Origin: Vicinamibacteria bacterium
GTDB lineage: Bacteria; Acidobacteriota; Vicinamibacteria; Fen-336
Reading direction: 5' to 3'
Assembly: GCA_035570235.1 (NCBI GenBank)
Contig: DATMML010000011.1
Coordinates: 1-42,507, forward strand
DNA: 42,507 nucleotides
Position 1 is the first letter of the stretch. Every line of letters begins with the position of its first letter. The notes below the pieces were generated by a model. That model was not told where the DNA came from and did not search any database. It saw only the letters and a list, made by a program, of their open reading frames with translations. This document shows, piece by piece, positions 32,119-40,403 of the stretch. The translations under genes were made by a program, and so were the position numbers.

Positions 32119-33711
32119 TCAGTTGACCCCTACCGCCGTCCAGGCCAGGGCCACCTGGAGGGCCTCCGGGCTCGCGGGGCCGTAGAGGTCCGCGGCAGCT
32201 TGCAGGGTCGCGGCGCGCGCATCCGCGAAGGTAGCAGTGGGCGTGAGGTAGGCCGTAAAGCCACGGTAAAAGATCTTCTCCGCCTTCTCGCGATTGGGAC
32301 TCCCCAGGCCGCCCACCCCCATCCCCGAGGTGCGGTTCACGCCCCCCTCGATCAGGAGGTAGAAGGCCTGGTTGATGACGCCGTTGTTGTGGTGAGCCCC
32401 GCCCGAGTCGTTGGGGCCGTGGTAGAGCCGGGAGTAGTGGTCGGCGTCGCAACCGGTCTGGGGGTTGCAGAACTGCGAAGGGTTCTCCATCGAGCGCACC
32501 GCCGTCCGGGGAGGATCGAAATCGAAGGCCAAGTCCTCGCCCAGGAAGTAGTCCGCCAGGAGGCGTCCATTCCCCGGCCGCTGCTGGAAGAACTCGACCG
32601 AGGTGCCCATGATGTCGGAGAAGGCCTCGTTGAGGGCGGCTGTCTCTCCCACGTAAATGGCGGCCCAGGTGTACTGCGTGACGCCGTGGGTCATCTCGTG
32701 GGCCACCACGTCCAGGGCTCCCGAGAAAACCCCGTACGTCCCGTTTCCGTCTCCGTAGAACATGCTGTTGGTGAAGGGGTCCCAGAAGGAGTTGGCGAAG
32801 TCGGAGGCCGGGGAGAGCAGGTGGGTGATGCTGCGCATGGGGAGGTCCTGTCCGTCGATACCCCGCCGGCCGTGGCGCTTGAAGTAGTAGTCGTACGTCC
32901 AGCCCGCATAGGTGTGGGCATCCACCACGCCCCCGTCCGTCCACGTATTGTTCGTGCTGGTGGCAACGAAGGCGGGATCGATGACGGCCGTGGTGAGGAA
33001 CAGATCGGCGGCGAGAAAGTTGAACTTCAGATCGTAGGTCGTCAAGGCCGGTGGGCGCAGCTGGTCGACGGCCCGGAAGGAGCCGCCCACCGCGTCCGCC
33101 GAGACCTTCTTCTTGTCGCCCCACACTCCCGTGCCCAAGCCCACCGCGGAAACGGTGGGCAGGTCGTCGTAGCGCCAGGCCACCTGCCCGGTATGGGCGT
33201 CGACAAAATAGCGATCGAGGTGGTGGTCGAACCGCACCCACAGCGTCCAGGCGAGGGCGGTGTGGCTGATGAGGGGGAGGAGCACCAGTTCGGGTTCGCC
33301 CACGGCCCGCGCGCCCTGTCCCCGATCGACCTCCGCCACGCGCACCGCCTGGTTCGGGGTGACCGCGGGCACGGTATCCACGGCGATCCCTTCCTGCAGG
33401 CGGCCGAAGACGGAGAGGGTTTCCCCTTGTTCGTCCACCTGCCGGACGAGCTGGGCGCCGAAGACGCGCACCCCCCCGATGCGCTGTTCGTACCGCCGGT
33501 GTTGCCGATTCGGAAAATCCGCGTCCGGCTGGACCGAGGCCAGGCGGAGGGCATCCTGTGCCTGGAGAGCGTCGATCCGGGCGCCCCAGATCCGCGCCTC
33601 GGGTCCGGTAACTGCGGCCACCCGCGATTCGTGGTGAAGGAGATCGTCGGGGGCGCTGGTGCCGCCCGCGAGGGACAAAATGAAGAGAAGGGGGGCGAAA
33701 CGCAAAGACAT
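32119..33711 (-). CDS. secreted M4 (thermolysin-family) metalloprotease
   Basis: 530 residues. A signal peptide (about 1-20, LRFAPLLFILSLAGGTSA) is followed by an FTP/propeptide region (to about 180: YEQRIGGVRVFGAQLVRQVD, FVDAHTGQVAWRYDDLP) and the catalytic domain. Zinc site HEMTH is at 338-342 and the third ligand Glu362 is in NEAFSDIMG; the later HxNNGVINQAFY block carries the transition-state His region. All active-site elements are present, so an active extracellular zinc endopeptidase is likely. The ATG at 33711 has GGAGG five bases upstream, and a consensus-like promoter sits just before it. It heads an operon with the beta-barrel gene and diverges from the ABC permeases. Confidence 0.92.
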   Translation of the reverse strand: MSLRFAPLLFILSLAGGTSAPDDLLHHESRVAAVTGPEARIWGARIDALQAQDALRLASVQPDADFPNRQHRRYEQRIGGVRVFGAQLVRQVDEQGETLSVFGRLQEGIAVDTVPAVTPNQAVRVAEVDRGQGARAVGEPELVLLPLISHTALAWTLWVRFDHHLDRYFVDAHTGQVAWRYDDLPTVSAVGLGTGVWGDKKKVSADAVGGSFRAVDQLRPPALTTYDLKFNFLAADLFLTTAVIDPAFVATSTNNTWTDGGVVDAHTYAGWTYDYYFKRHGRRGIDGQDLPMRSITHLLSPASDFANSFWDPFTNSMFYGDGNGTYGVFSGALDVVAHEMTHGVTQYTWAAIYVGETAALNEAFSDIMGTSVEFFQQRPGNGRLLADYFLGEDLAFDFDPPRTAVRSMENPSQFCNPQTGCDADHYSRLYHGPNDSGGAHHNNGVINQAFYLLIEGGVNRTSGMGVGGLGSPNREKAEKIFYRGFTAYLTPTATFADARAATLQAAADLYGPASPEALQVALAWTAVGVN

Positions 33712-33747
33712 GATGGCCTCCGGCCCGCCGGCCGCGATCCCGCCCGG

Positions 33748-33776
33748 ACTATAGGGGTCGCCACCCAAGGGGTCAA
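33748..33776 (-). promoter_or_regulatory. strong sigma-70-type promoter of the M4 protease operon
   Basis: On the minus strand TTGACC (33771-33776), a 17-base spacer and TATAGT (33748-33753) give five of six matches to each consensus hexamer. Transcription should begin near 33741, about 30 bases before the protease ATG, with the GGAGG site inside this short leader. Confidence 0.8.
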
Positions 33777-33966
33777 GCACGCCGCGCGAGGTCCTCGCGG
33801 CGGGAGCCTCGGTGGGACGCCCCTGGCCCCCGACAGCCGCCGGCGCCAGTTGGGGCCGAAGCCCGGCTCTCGCGGGGAAGCGCCTCAAGATGTGGAACAA
33901 CAACCCGACGCCGCGATCAAAGGAATGATCTTCCGGCCCGCGCTCGCGTTCAGGAAATGCTGCTCC

Positions 33967-33995
33967 TTGCTCGGCGGCAAACCCGCCGCTATACT
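33967..33995 (+). promoter_or_regulatory. sigma-70-type promoter with dyad in spacer, upstream of ABC permeases
   Basis: TTGCTC (33967-33972), 17 bases, TATACT (33990-33995). The spacer contains a perfect dyad CGGCGG-CAAAC-CCGCCG (33972-33988), a likely repressor site. Start of transcription would be about 34002, giving a leader of about 260 bases before the first permease, unusually long and without a recognisable gene. Confidence 0.6.
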
Positions 33996-34260
33996 CTCTG
34001 CATCAAGACCGATGTCCCCGCGTTGTCGAGGTTGGTAGGGCGCGCGCGAACGCTGCCTTTCAAAGGAGCGAGGCGCACGGGGTTCTTTGGCCCTGGCCTT
34101 CCTTCCCGCGCCGCGGGAGACCCGGACTAGAGGATGAGCGGCGGCCCTTGCGGTGGGCGAGCCTCACCGGCGCCCGCTCCGAAGTTCGGATAGGGAGGCC
34201 CGGGAGAGCGCTCGCCACGCAGGCGGGCGCAGACGTCCGGAGAGCGGGAGACAAGAGACC

Positions 34261-35445
34261 ATGCGGTTCCTCCGCTACATAGCCAGGCACCTGAGGCACA
34301 GCTGGATTCGCACTGGAAGCACGGTGCTGGCGATGTCGGTGTGCATCTTTCTCTTTTGCACCCTCGAGACGCTGGTCGCCGCCATCAGTTGGAACCTAAA
34401 GAGCGCAAGCGCCTCCCGGCTGATCAGCCGGCATTCGGTGGGCCTTACCTTCAACCTCCCGCGCGCCTACAAGAGCCGGATCTCTGGTGTTCCCGGGGTG
34501 AAGGGCGTGGCTGGCTACAATTGGTTCGGCGGGTTCTTAGGCACGCCGCCTGACCCCAAGAAGTTCTTCCCCAACTTCGCGATCGAGGGGGAGGACTTCC
34601 TGGCCATGGACCCCGAGTACATCCTCACCCCCGAGGAGAAGCAGGCCTTCTTGAGCGATCGCCGGGGCTGCATCGTCGGGCCCGACACGGCCGAGAAGTT
34701 CGGCTGGAAGGTAGGGGACGTGATCCAGCTGACGAGCGTGATTCCCCCCTACCAGGTGGGCAAGCCGTTCGAGTTCGTGATCCGGGCGATCTTTCGCGTC
34801 GACAACGCCCGGTATCCGGGCACGAATGCGGGCGTGATGTTCTTTAACTACGAGTACCTCGACGAGGCAACCCGGGGCAAGGCCGGGATCAGCATGTACA
34901 AAATCCTCATCGAGACACCCGAGAAGGCGGGGGCCGTCTCCAAAGCGATCGATAGCCTGTTCGAGAACGCAGATCCTCCAACCCGCACCGAGACCGAGGC
35001 CGCCTTTCGCGCGGGGTTCATCGCGATGGCCGGCAACCTGGCCTTGCTCCTCCGGGCCATCGGCCTGGCGGTGAGCTTCACGATCCTGCTCGTGACCGCC
35101 AATACCATGAGCATGGCCGTGCGGGACCGCCGGACGGAGATCGCGGTTCTCAAGACCCTCGGGTTTCCGAGTCGGCTCGTGATGGGGCTCATCATGATAG
35201 AGGCCCTTTTGCTGGCCACCCTGGGCGGAGGCCTCGGCCTTTTGCTGAGCCGGCTCGCCATCCACGCGCTGCCCAAGCTCCCGTTCGTGGGTGACGCGGT
35301 GGCGGGGTTCCCGAACCTTGGGTTGTCCCCGACCGTGGGTGGCCTCGGGATCGGCATCGCCCTCCTTCTCGGGCTCCTGGCCGGCCTCGTGCCCGCGGTG
35401 GGCGCCTATCGCTCACGGATCGCCGATTCATTGAAGGGGATCTAG
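34261..35445 (+). CDS. ABC transporter permease, MacB/FtsX type (first of pair)
   Basis: 394 residues. One N-terminal membrane helix (about 17-40), a large periplasmic MacB-PCD-like domain (about 45-255) and three C-terminal helices (about 265-290, 315-345, 360-385) form the FtsX fold; VTANTMSMAVRDRRTEIAVLKTLGF is the coupling-helix region typical of the family. Such permeases work with a cytoplasmic ATPase of the LolD/MacB type as mechanotransmitters or exporters of lipids, peptides or drugs. The ATG follows GGGAGACAAGAGACC. The second permease begins one base after its stop. No ATPase gene is visible in the window, which is unusual for the family. Confidence 0.9.
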   Translation: MRFLRYIARHLRHSWIRTGSTVLAMSVCIFLFCTLETLVAAISWNLKSASASRLISRHSVGLTFNLPRAYKSRISGVPGVKGVAGYNWFGGFLGTPPDPKKFFPNFAIEGEDFLAMDPEYILTPEEKQAFLSDRRGCIVGPDTAEKFGWKVGDVIQLTSVIPPYQVGKPFEFVIRAIFRVDNARYPGTNAGVMFFNYEYLDEATRGKAGISMYKILIETPEKAGAVSKAIDSLFENADPPTRTETEAAFRAGFIAMAGNLALLLRAIGLAVSFTILLVTANTMSMAVRDRRTEIAVLKTLGFPSRLVMGLIMIEALLLATLGGGLGLLLSRLAIHALPKLPFVGDAVAGFPNLGLSPTVGGLGIGIALLLGLLAGLVPAVGAYRSRIADSLKGI

Positions 35446-35446
35446 C

Positions 35447-36610
35447 GTGGCTCTCCCCGTTTCTTACAACGTCAGGAACCTGCGCGTGCGGTGGCGTACG
35501 AATCTGCTCGCCATCGCAGGGATCGCCCTGGTGGTGGCGGTGTTTGTCGTACTGCACGCGGTTTCGGCGGGGTTCCGGCTCGCCTTGAGGGCCACGGGGC
35601 GCTCCGACAATGCCATCGTGGTGCAGAAGGGAGCGACATCCGAGCTCACGTCGGGCTTCACCAGGGAGGATGCGGAGCGGATCCTGGTGGACAGCCGAGT
35701 GGCCCGCGGGAGCGATGGCGTGCCTCTGGCTTCTCCCGAGATCGTGGTGATCGCGAACCTCGCGCGGGTGGCCGATGGGAGCCTGACCAACGTCCTCTTC
35801 CGGGGGGTCACGACGCGCGCTTTCGACGTTCGGGGGGGAATCCGACTGACCTCGGGAAGGAAGTTCAAGCCCGGGCTCTACGAGCTCGTGGCCGGGGACA
35901 AGGCCCAGGCCCGCTACGGGCTGGGCCAGGGGAGCACGGTCAAGATCCAGAGGCACGATTGGACGGTGGTGGGCGTCTTCGCCTCCGAGGGCAGCGGTTT
36001 CGAGAGCGAGCTCTGGGGGGATGTGGACGTCATGGCCGGAGAGTTCCATCGCGAAGGCGGGTATCAGAGCCTCGTGCTTCGTCTCAAGGAGGCGACGAGC
36101 CTGCCCTCCCTAATGAAGGACATCGCGGACAACCCCGGAGTCCAGCTGGAGGCGAAGGAGGAGCGCCGGTTCTACGAGGACGAGGCGGGGCCGACGGCTA
36201 AGGCGATCATGGGTCTGGCCGTCTTTGTCGCGCTCATCATGGGCGTGGGCGCCGTCTTCGGGGCCATGAATACCATGTACGCGGTCGTGGCCTCGCGTAC
36301 GCGCGAGATCGGGACCCTGCGCGCGCTGGGCTTCTCGCGGCGCGCGATCCTCCTGGCATTCGTCACCGAGTCCGCGTTTCTCGCGTTCGTAGGGGGCTGT
36401 CTGGGTTGCGTGCTGGCCCTTCCCGCCGACGGCCTGGCCACCGCCACCGGCGGGCCGAACTTCTCCGAGCTTGCCTTCGCTTTCCGGATTACCGCCGGAG
36501 CCGTCTCGTCTGGGCTCATTTTCGCGGTGGTCATGGGAATCTGCGGCGGGCTGCTGCCTTCGGTACGGGCGGCGCGGCTCCCGATCATCAATGCCCTTCG
36601 CGAGGCCTGA
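35447..36610 (+). CDS. ABC transporter permease, MacB/FtsX type (second of pair)
   Basis: 387 residues with the same plan as the preceding gene: N-terminal helix (NLLAIAGIALVVAVFVVLHAV), periplasmic domain (about 45-250), then three helices including MGLAVFVALIMGVGAVFGAMNTMYAVVASRTREIGTLRALGFSR, the conserved coupling segment, here split for reading as MGLAVFVALIMG and MNTMYAVVASRTREIG. GTG start one base after the previous TAG indicates translational coupling, and the two probably form a heterodimer. The substrate cannot be deduced. The cognate ATPase and any periplasmic adaptor must be encoded elsewhere. Confidence 0.9.
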   Translation: MALPVSYNVRNLRVRWRTNLLAIAGIALVVAVFVVLHAVSAGFRLALRATGRSDNAIVVQKGATSELTSGFTREDAERILVDSRVARGSDGVPLASPEIVVIANLARVADGSLTNVLFRGVTTRAFDVRGGIRLTSGRKFKPGLYELVAGDKAQARYGLGQGSTVKIQRHDWTVVGVFASEGSGFESELWGDVDVMAGEFHREGGYQSLVLRLKEATSLPSLMKDIADNPGVQLEAKEERRFYEDEAGPTAKAIMGLAVFVALIMGVGAVFGAMNTMYAVVASRTREIGTLRALGFSRRAILLAFVTESAFLAFVGGCLGCVLALPADGLATATGGPNFSELAFAFRITAGAVSSGLIFAVVMGICGGLLPSVRAARLPIINALREA

Positions 36611-36701
36611 CTTCCTCTCCGGCCTGCGATCGGGTTTTTCTCGCCTTGAACGCTCAGGCGGCCGGCTCGCGCCCGGGCCATGCAACCCCCCAGAGGTCGC
36701 T

Positions 36702-36707
36702 TAGAAT
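36702..36707 (+). promoter_or_regulatory. putative -10 element upstream of DUF1080-like gene
   Basis: TAGAAT lies 31 bases before the ATG at 36738, which would leave a leader of about 24 bases with a GGGGGTGGG ribosome site. There is no good -35 hexamer at normal spacing, so the call is weak. Confidence 0.3.
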
Positions 36708-36737
36708 AGACGCTCGAAACGACCGACGGGGGTGGGC

Positions 36738-37427
36738 ATGTGGCTAGCGGCGGCCATCTGGTCCGGGCTCTGGTTGGCGGGCGGGGGTTCCTCGGCCGGG
36801 CCGCTGCGGGCGGTGCCGCGTGAGCAGCTCTGCATCACCAACGGCGTCATCACCACCAACGCGGAGGGGGCCCTTGTCGTCGACTCCGCGGAGATGAGGG
36901 CGGTGGTCGCGTCCGGGGCGGCGCGGACGGTAGAGGCACGCTTGCGCTACTTGGGCCCCACGAAGGAGGTCAAGAGACTGGCGTCCGGCGAGCTACGCCG
37001 CCAATTCGGATTCAAGTTGCGCGCCGCCAACACCTGCAACCTGGTCTACGTGATGTGGCATATCGAACCGGACACCAGGATTGCGGCTTCGGTCAAGAGC
37101 AATCCCGGCATGACGACGCACGCGCAGTGCGATGCGCACGGCTATCGCAATCTCAAGCCGTCGCAGCAATCCCCGGTCCCCGTCCTCCGCCCCCACGAAT
37201 GGCACCGGTTGCGGGCAAGCCTGGCCGGGGAGAGCCTGACTGTGTGGGTTGATGGGACCACGGTTTGGCAAGGGAACATCGGGGCGGAGGGCCTGCCCTT
37301 TGATGGCCCGGTCGGGATGCGCTCCGACAACGGCCGCTTCGAGGTCGAACTGTTTCAGTCGGCGCCGGAGGGCGGGAGCTTCCATCCCGTCAACCCCTGC
37401 CAAGCCGATCCCGGGGAGAGTGAGTGA
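36738..37427 (+). CDS. secreted DUF1080/LamG-like beta-sandwich protein
   Basis: 229 residues. A signal peptide or anchor at 1-25 (MWLAAAIWSGLWLAGGGSSAG) is followed by one beta-sandwich domain: AARTVEARLRYLGP, RRQFGFKLRAANTCNLVYVMWHIEP, EWHRLRASLAGESLTVWVDGTTVWQG, FDGPVGMRSDNGRFEVELF. The pattern of a short W-H-x-L-R strand, a VWVDG strand and a GPVGMRSDN turn is that of DUF1080/concanavalin-like lectin domains, often carbohydrate-binding or glycosidase-related. The ATG at 36738 sits after GGGGGTGGG. A catalytic role is not evident. It ends 131 bases before the S9 peptidase start. Confidence 0.65.
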   Translation: MWLAAAIWSGLWLAGGGSSAGPLRAVPREQLCITNGVITTNAEGALVVDSAEMRAVVASGAARTVEARLRYLGPTKEVKRLASGELRRQFGFKLRAANTCNLVYVMWHIEPDTRIAASVKSNPGMTTHAQCDAHGYRNLKPSQQSPVPVLRPHEWHRLRASLAGESLTVWVDGTTVWQGNIGAEGLPFDGPVGMRSDNGRFEVELFQSAPEGGSFHPVNPCQADPGESE

Positions 37428-37558
37428 AGGGGCGACGGGCGATGGCTTCGCGCCGGGGATCGGCGAGCGGGCAGGAGAGACCTCCGGGACGCCATTGCCT
37501 CCCCTGGCCCGGTTCGGCCGTTCTCAAGTCAGGGAGGCCTTCCCCGGGGGGAGGGCGT

Positions 37559-39520
37559 ATGGGCTCTAGGGCACGCTCGGGCCTCGGTGCGTTTGTCCTC
37601 CTTCTTGGACTCTTGCCACCGGCCGTACGTGCCGGGGAGCGGCCCAGCCTCGACTCCGTAGGAGACGCGCTCGGCCGCGTCCGGATGCTCCGTCAGACCG
37701 CCCTCTCGCCCGACGGGGAGTGGGTGGCCTGGGTCGAGGGCATGGAGGGGGAGGGCCTCGAGGGCCCTTCCACGATCCACCTCGGCCCGCGCGGAGGTGG
37801 CCCCATCCGCGCGATCAGCGTGGCCACGGATGGCCGGCCCCACCACGAACGCGGTGTCCGCTTCTCGCCTGACTCCCGCACCCTCGTCTTCCTCTCCGAC
37901 GCCGAGCACGCCGGCCAGCTACAGCTCTACCTGGTTCCCGTAGCCGGCGGCCAGGGCCGGGCGCTCAGCCACGTATCGGGCCAGCTTGCCGATCCTTCGT
38001 GGTCACCGGACGGCCGGCGCCTGGCCGTCCTCTACGTCGCGGGCTCGACCCAACCCCGCGGCGCGCGGGTCCCCTACAAGCCGGACGCGGGGGTGGTTGA
38101 GGAGAAGGTGGAGGAGCAGCGCATCGCCATCGTCGACGTCGATACGGGCGCCCTGCGCGAGGTGAGTCCTCCCGACCTGTACGTCTATGACTACGACTGG
38201 TCGCCGGACGGAGGCCGGCTGGTCGCGGAAGCCGCGCGTGGGTCGGGCACCAACAACTACTGGACGGCCGAGCTTTTCTTGATCGAGGCAGACTCCGGGC
38301 AGACGAGGTCGATCTGGAAGCCGCCCTTGCAGATCGCCGTTCCCCGCTTCTCTCCCGACGGCAGCTCCGTGGTCGTCATCCACGGGCCGATGAGCGACGA
38401 GGGCGTGAACGGTGGGGATGTGTTCTCGGTGCCGGTGGGGGGCGGGGAACCCAAGAACCTCACCCCGGACCTGGCGGCCTCGGCGACCTGGCTCGGTTGC
38501 CTCCCGGGGGGCGAGATCCTTTTCACCGCGCAGGCGGACGGCGGCTTCGCGGTCGGCCGCGTCCGCCCCGGGCAGGCGGCCACGCTCGTGTGGCAGGGCC
38601 CCGAGGTCCTCTCGAGCCCGAGCTTGGACCGCGGGGGACGCATGGCTGTCGTCCGCCAGTCGTTCACGTTTCCGCCCGAGGTGTGGGCGGGGGAGACCGG
38701 GCGCTGGAAGCCCGTCACGCACGTTAACGGAGGCGCGAGGCCGCTGTGGGGTGAGGCAAAGAGCCTGCATTGGGAGTCCGATGGCTTCCGTGTCCAAGGT
38801 TGGCTCATCGCGCCCCCTGAGGTCGAGCCGGGCCGAAGCTACCCGATGGTGGTCTCCGTGCACGGGGGCCCGTCGGCGTCGGCGACCCCGTCGTGGCCGG
38901 TCCGGTGGACGGGGGTGCTTCCCGCCCAGGGCTACTACGTGTTCCTACCCAACCCCCGGGGCAGCTACGGCCAGGGCGAGGCCTTCACACGGGCCAACGT
39001 CAAAGACTTCGGTCACGGGGACCTGCGCGACGTGCTGCGGGGCGTGGACGCCGCGCTCCAGGCGGCCCCCATCGACGCGGGGCGGCTGGGCCTCATCGGC
39101 TGGAGCTACGGCGGTTACATGGCGATGTGGGCGGTGACGCAAACCGACCGGTTCAAGGCCGCGGTGGCGGGGGCGGGTATTGCGAATTGGCAGAGCTACT
39201 ACGGGCAGAACCGGATCGATCGCTGGATGATCCCCTTCTTCGGGGCTTCTGTCTACGACGATCCCGCCGTGTACGCCCGCTCGTCGCCGATCACCTTCAT
39301 CAAGAACGCGCGCACGCCCACGCTCGTCTTGCACGGCGACCGCGACTCGGAGGTGCCGACGCCCCAGGGCTACGAGTTCTGGCACGCGCTGAAGACGCTC
39401 GGGGTGCCGACCCAGCTCGTGATCTTCGAGAACGAGGGCCACGCGATCTCGAGCCCGGAGCACAAGAGGGATCTCCTAACCCGGGTCGTGGCCTGGTTCG
39501 ACCACTACCTCGGGCCTTGA
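37559..39520 (+). CDS. secreted S9-family prolyl oligopeptidase/acylaminoacyl peptidase
   Basis: 653 residues. Signal peptide about 1-30 (LGAFVLLLGLLPPAVRA), a TolB/WD40-like beta-propeller (about 40-390; repeated SPDG turns such as ALSPDGEWVAW, SWSPDGRRLAV, RFSPDGSSVVV), then an alpha/beta-hydrolase domain. The catalytic triad is Ser516 (GWSYGGYMAMW), Asp596 (HGDRDSEVP) and His628 (NEGHAISS). The architecture and the HGGP oxyanion segment (VSVHGGPSA) point to S9C-type peptidases, which cleave short or N-blocked peptides. The ATG at 37559 has GGAGGG just upstream; codons back to 37424 are open but precede the signal peptide. With the M4 protease it suggests growth on peptides. Confidence 0.92.
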   Translation: MGSRARSGLGAFVLLLGLLPPAVRAGERPSLDSVGDALGRVRMLRQTALSPDGEWVAWVEGMEGEGLEGPSTIHLGPRGGGPIRAISVATDGRPHHERGVRFSPDSRTLVFLSDAEHAGQLQLYLVPVAGGQGRALSHVSGQLADPSWSPDGRRLAVLYVAGSTQPRGARVPYKPDAGVVEEKVEEQRIAIVDVDTGALREVSPPDLYVYDYDWSPDGGRLVAEAARGSGTNNYWTAELFLIEADSGQTRSIWKPPLQIAVPRFSPDGSSVVVIHGPMSDEGVNGGDVFSVPVGGGEPKNLTPDLAASATWLGCLPGGEILFTAQADGGFAVGRVRPGQAATLVWQGPEVLSSPSLDRGGRMAVVRQSFTFPPEVWAGETGRWKPVTHVNGGARPLWGEAKSLHWESDGFRVQGWLIAPPEVEPGRSYPMVVSVHGGPSASATPSWPVRWTGVLPAQGYYVFLPNPRGSYGQGEAFTRANVKDFGHGDLRDVLRGVDAALQAAPIDAGRLGLIGWSYGGYMAMWAVTQTDRFKAAVAGAGIANWQSYYGQNRIDRWMIPFFGASVYDDPAVYARSSPITFIKNARTPTLVLHGDRDSEVPTPQGYEFWHALKTLGVPTQLVIFENEGHAISSPEHKRDLLTRVVAWFDHYLGP

Positions 39521-39664
39521 GGCTCAACCGTCGGGGCCCCAAGCCCTGGAAATGAGGAAAGAATCAGGGCCCGCACGTCGTCGAGAGGTTTCCTTCGAAG
39601 CGGACGTTCTGCGATGAGAAGTTAGGGGTTAGGGGCTCGGCTTGCTCCGCAGGCTCCGAAGAGC

Positions 39665-39695
39665 CCTCCACCCTTGGTGGGTGGAGGTCGCTTTT
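39665..39695 (+). terminator. intrinsic terminator after the S9 peptidase gene
   Basis: CCTCCACCC-TTGGT-GGGTGGAGG is a perfect nine-pair stem with a five-base loop, followed by TCGCTTTT. It lies about 145 bases after the peptidase stop. It could also serve the minus-strand lipoprotein gene from the other side, but the T run is on the plus strand. Confidence 0.65.
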
Positions 39696-39749
39696 GGGGA
39701 TCACCGAGCGGACCGGGGCCGGAGGTCCCGTGCCGCCCGTGGAGCCTGG

Positions 39750-40403
39750 TCAGTTTTTGCTCGGGGCCACGTAGTCCAGCGTCACTGATCGATATCCGAG
39801 ATCCGCGGCTTCGGTGCAGCCGAGGGTGATCGTCGCTTCCGGCTGCTTCCAGACGATCTGCTCGGTCTTGACGTTGGTTTGCAAGTTGTTCCGATCGGAG
39901 GGGGCGGAATGCTTCTCGGTCAGGACCTTCTCCAGGTCGCTGCACGTCGTGAACCCCGCCTTGACCGCGGACAAGCGAACGCGGTCAAGCGCGTTTGACT
40001 CGAAGCCTAACAGGACCCGGAAGGTCATGCCGTTGATCTCGTAGGCGGGGATCGCTACGTCGGTCGCGCCCCCTGTCGGTGGGCCGAAATTCGCGGGCTG
40101 GGCCAGCCGCTGTGCTTCGGAAGGAAATGCCGCGAGCACTTCCGCCTTTGTCATGCCCCAGCGGGCCCCTCTCCACGCTGATGGAGGGGGCGGGACAGTG
40201 GTAGTCGTGGTGGTGGTGGCAATGGGTGCGGTGCTGGGCAAAGCCGGCTGCGTGGCGGCCGGCTTTGCCGTCTGCTCCTTGGGTCCACAGGCGGCGAGGA
40301 CTACCGCGATGAGGACACTGGAAGAGATCGGGCAAAGGCGGCGGCCTCTAGGCCCGGGCGCCAAATGGGGAACGATCCTGGGGGGATTCGAACCATATTC
40401 CAT
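39750..40403 (-). CDS. putative lipoprotein of unknown function
   Basis: 217 residues. A lipobox (LIAVVLAAC-G) places the lipidated cysteine at 39 from the ATG. A disordered linker of Ala/Pro and seven Thr (encoded by a GTG/GTC repeat on the plus strand) leads to a domain with WRGARWGMTKAEVLAAFP, a short motif found in several periplasmic proteins that model an input/threshold, then AVKAGFTTCSDLEKVLTEKH and RSVTLDYVAPSKN. The ATG at 40403 has GGAGG seven bases upstream, but its first codons lie in a copy of a tRNA 3' end; a TTG at 40364 would give a more normal signal peptide and may be the original start. No family name is offered. Confidence 0.7.
   Translation of the reverse strand: MEYGSNPPRIVPHLAPGPRGRRLCPISSSVLIAVVLAACGPKEQTAKPAATQPALPSTAPIATTTTTTTVPPPPSAWRGARWGMTKAEVLAAFPSEAQRLAQPANFGPPTGGATDVAIPAYEINGMTFRVLLGFESNALDRVRLSAVKAGFTTCSDLEKVLTEKHSAPSDRNNLQTNVKTEQIVWKQPEATITLGCTEAADLGYRSVTLDYVAPSKN
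40373..40394. repeat. left copy of tRNA-Glu 3'-end repeat (possible att site)
   Basis: These 22 bases match 42358-42379, the 3' end of tRNA-Glu including the T loop, acceptor strand and discriminator, in the same orientation at 20 of 22 positions. No cloverleaf can be built on the 5' side, so this is only a tRNA tail, as expected for the far end of an element that integrated into the tRNA gene. No integrase gene is left between the copies. Confidence 0.6.

Noticed and set aside
32098-34038. 646-codon plus-strand open frame opposite the M4 protease
   Set aside because: Val/Gly/Arg-rich shadow frame with no domain, fully antisense to a well-supported protease and crossing its promoter.
39621-39637. 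Tandem TTAGGGG repeat as a protein-binding site
   Set aside because: Only two copies in a short noncoding stretch, with no neighbouring promoter; chance cannot be excluded.
40194-40222. GTG/GTC-rich tract as a microsatellite or CRISPR-like repeat
   Set aside because: It encodes a poly-Thr/Val linker in the lipoprotein on the minus strand; no spacer-repeat pattern exists here or elsewhere in the window.
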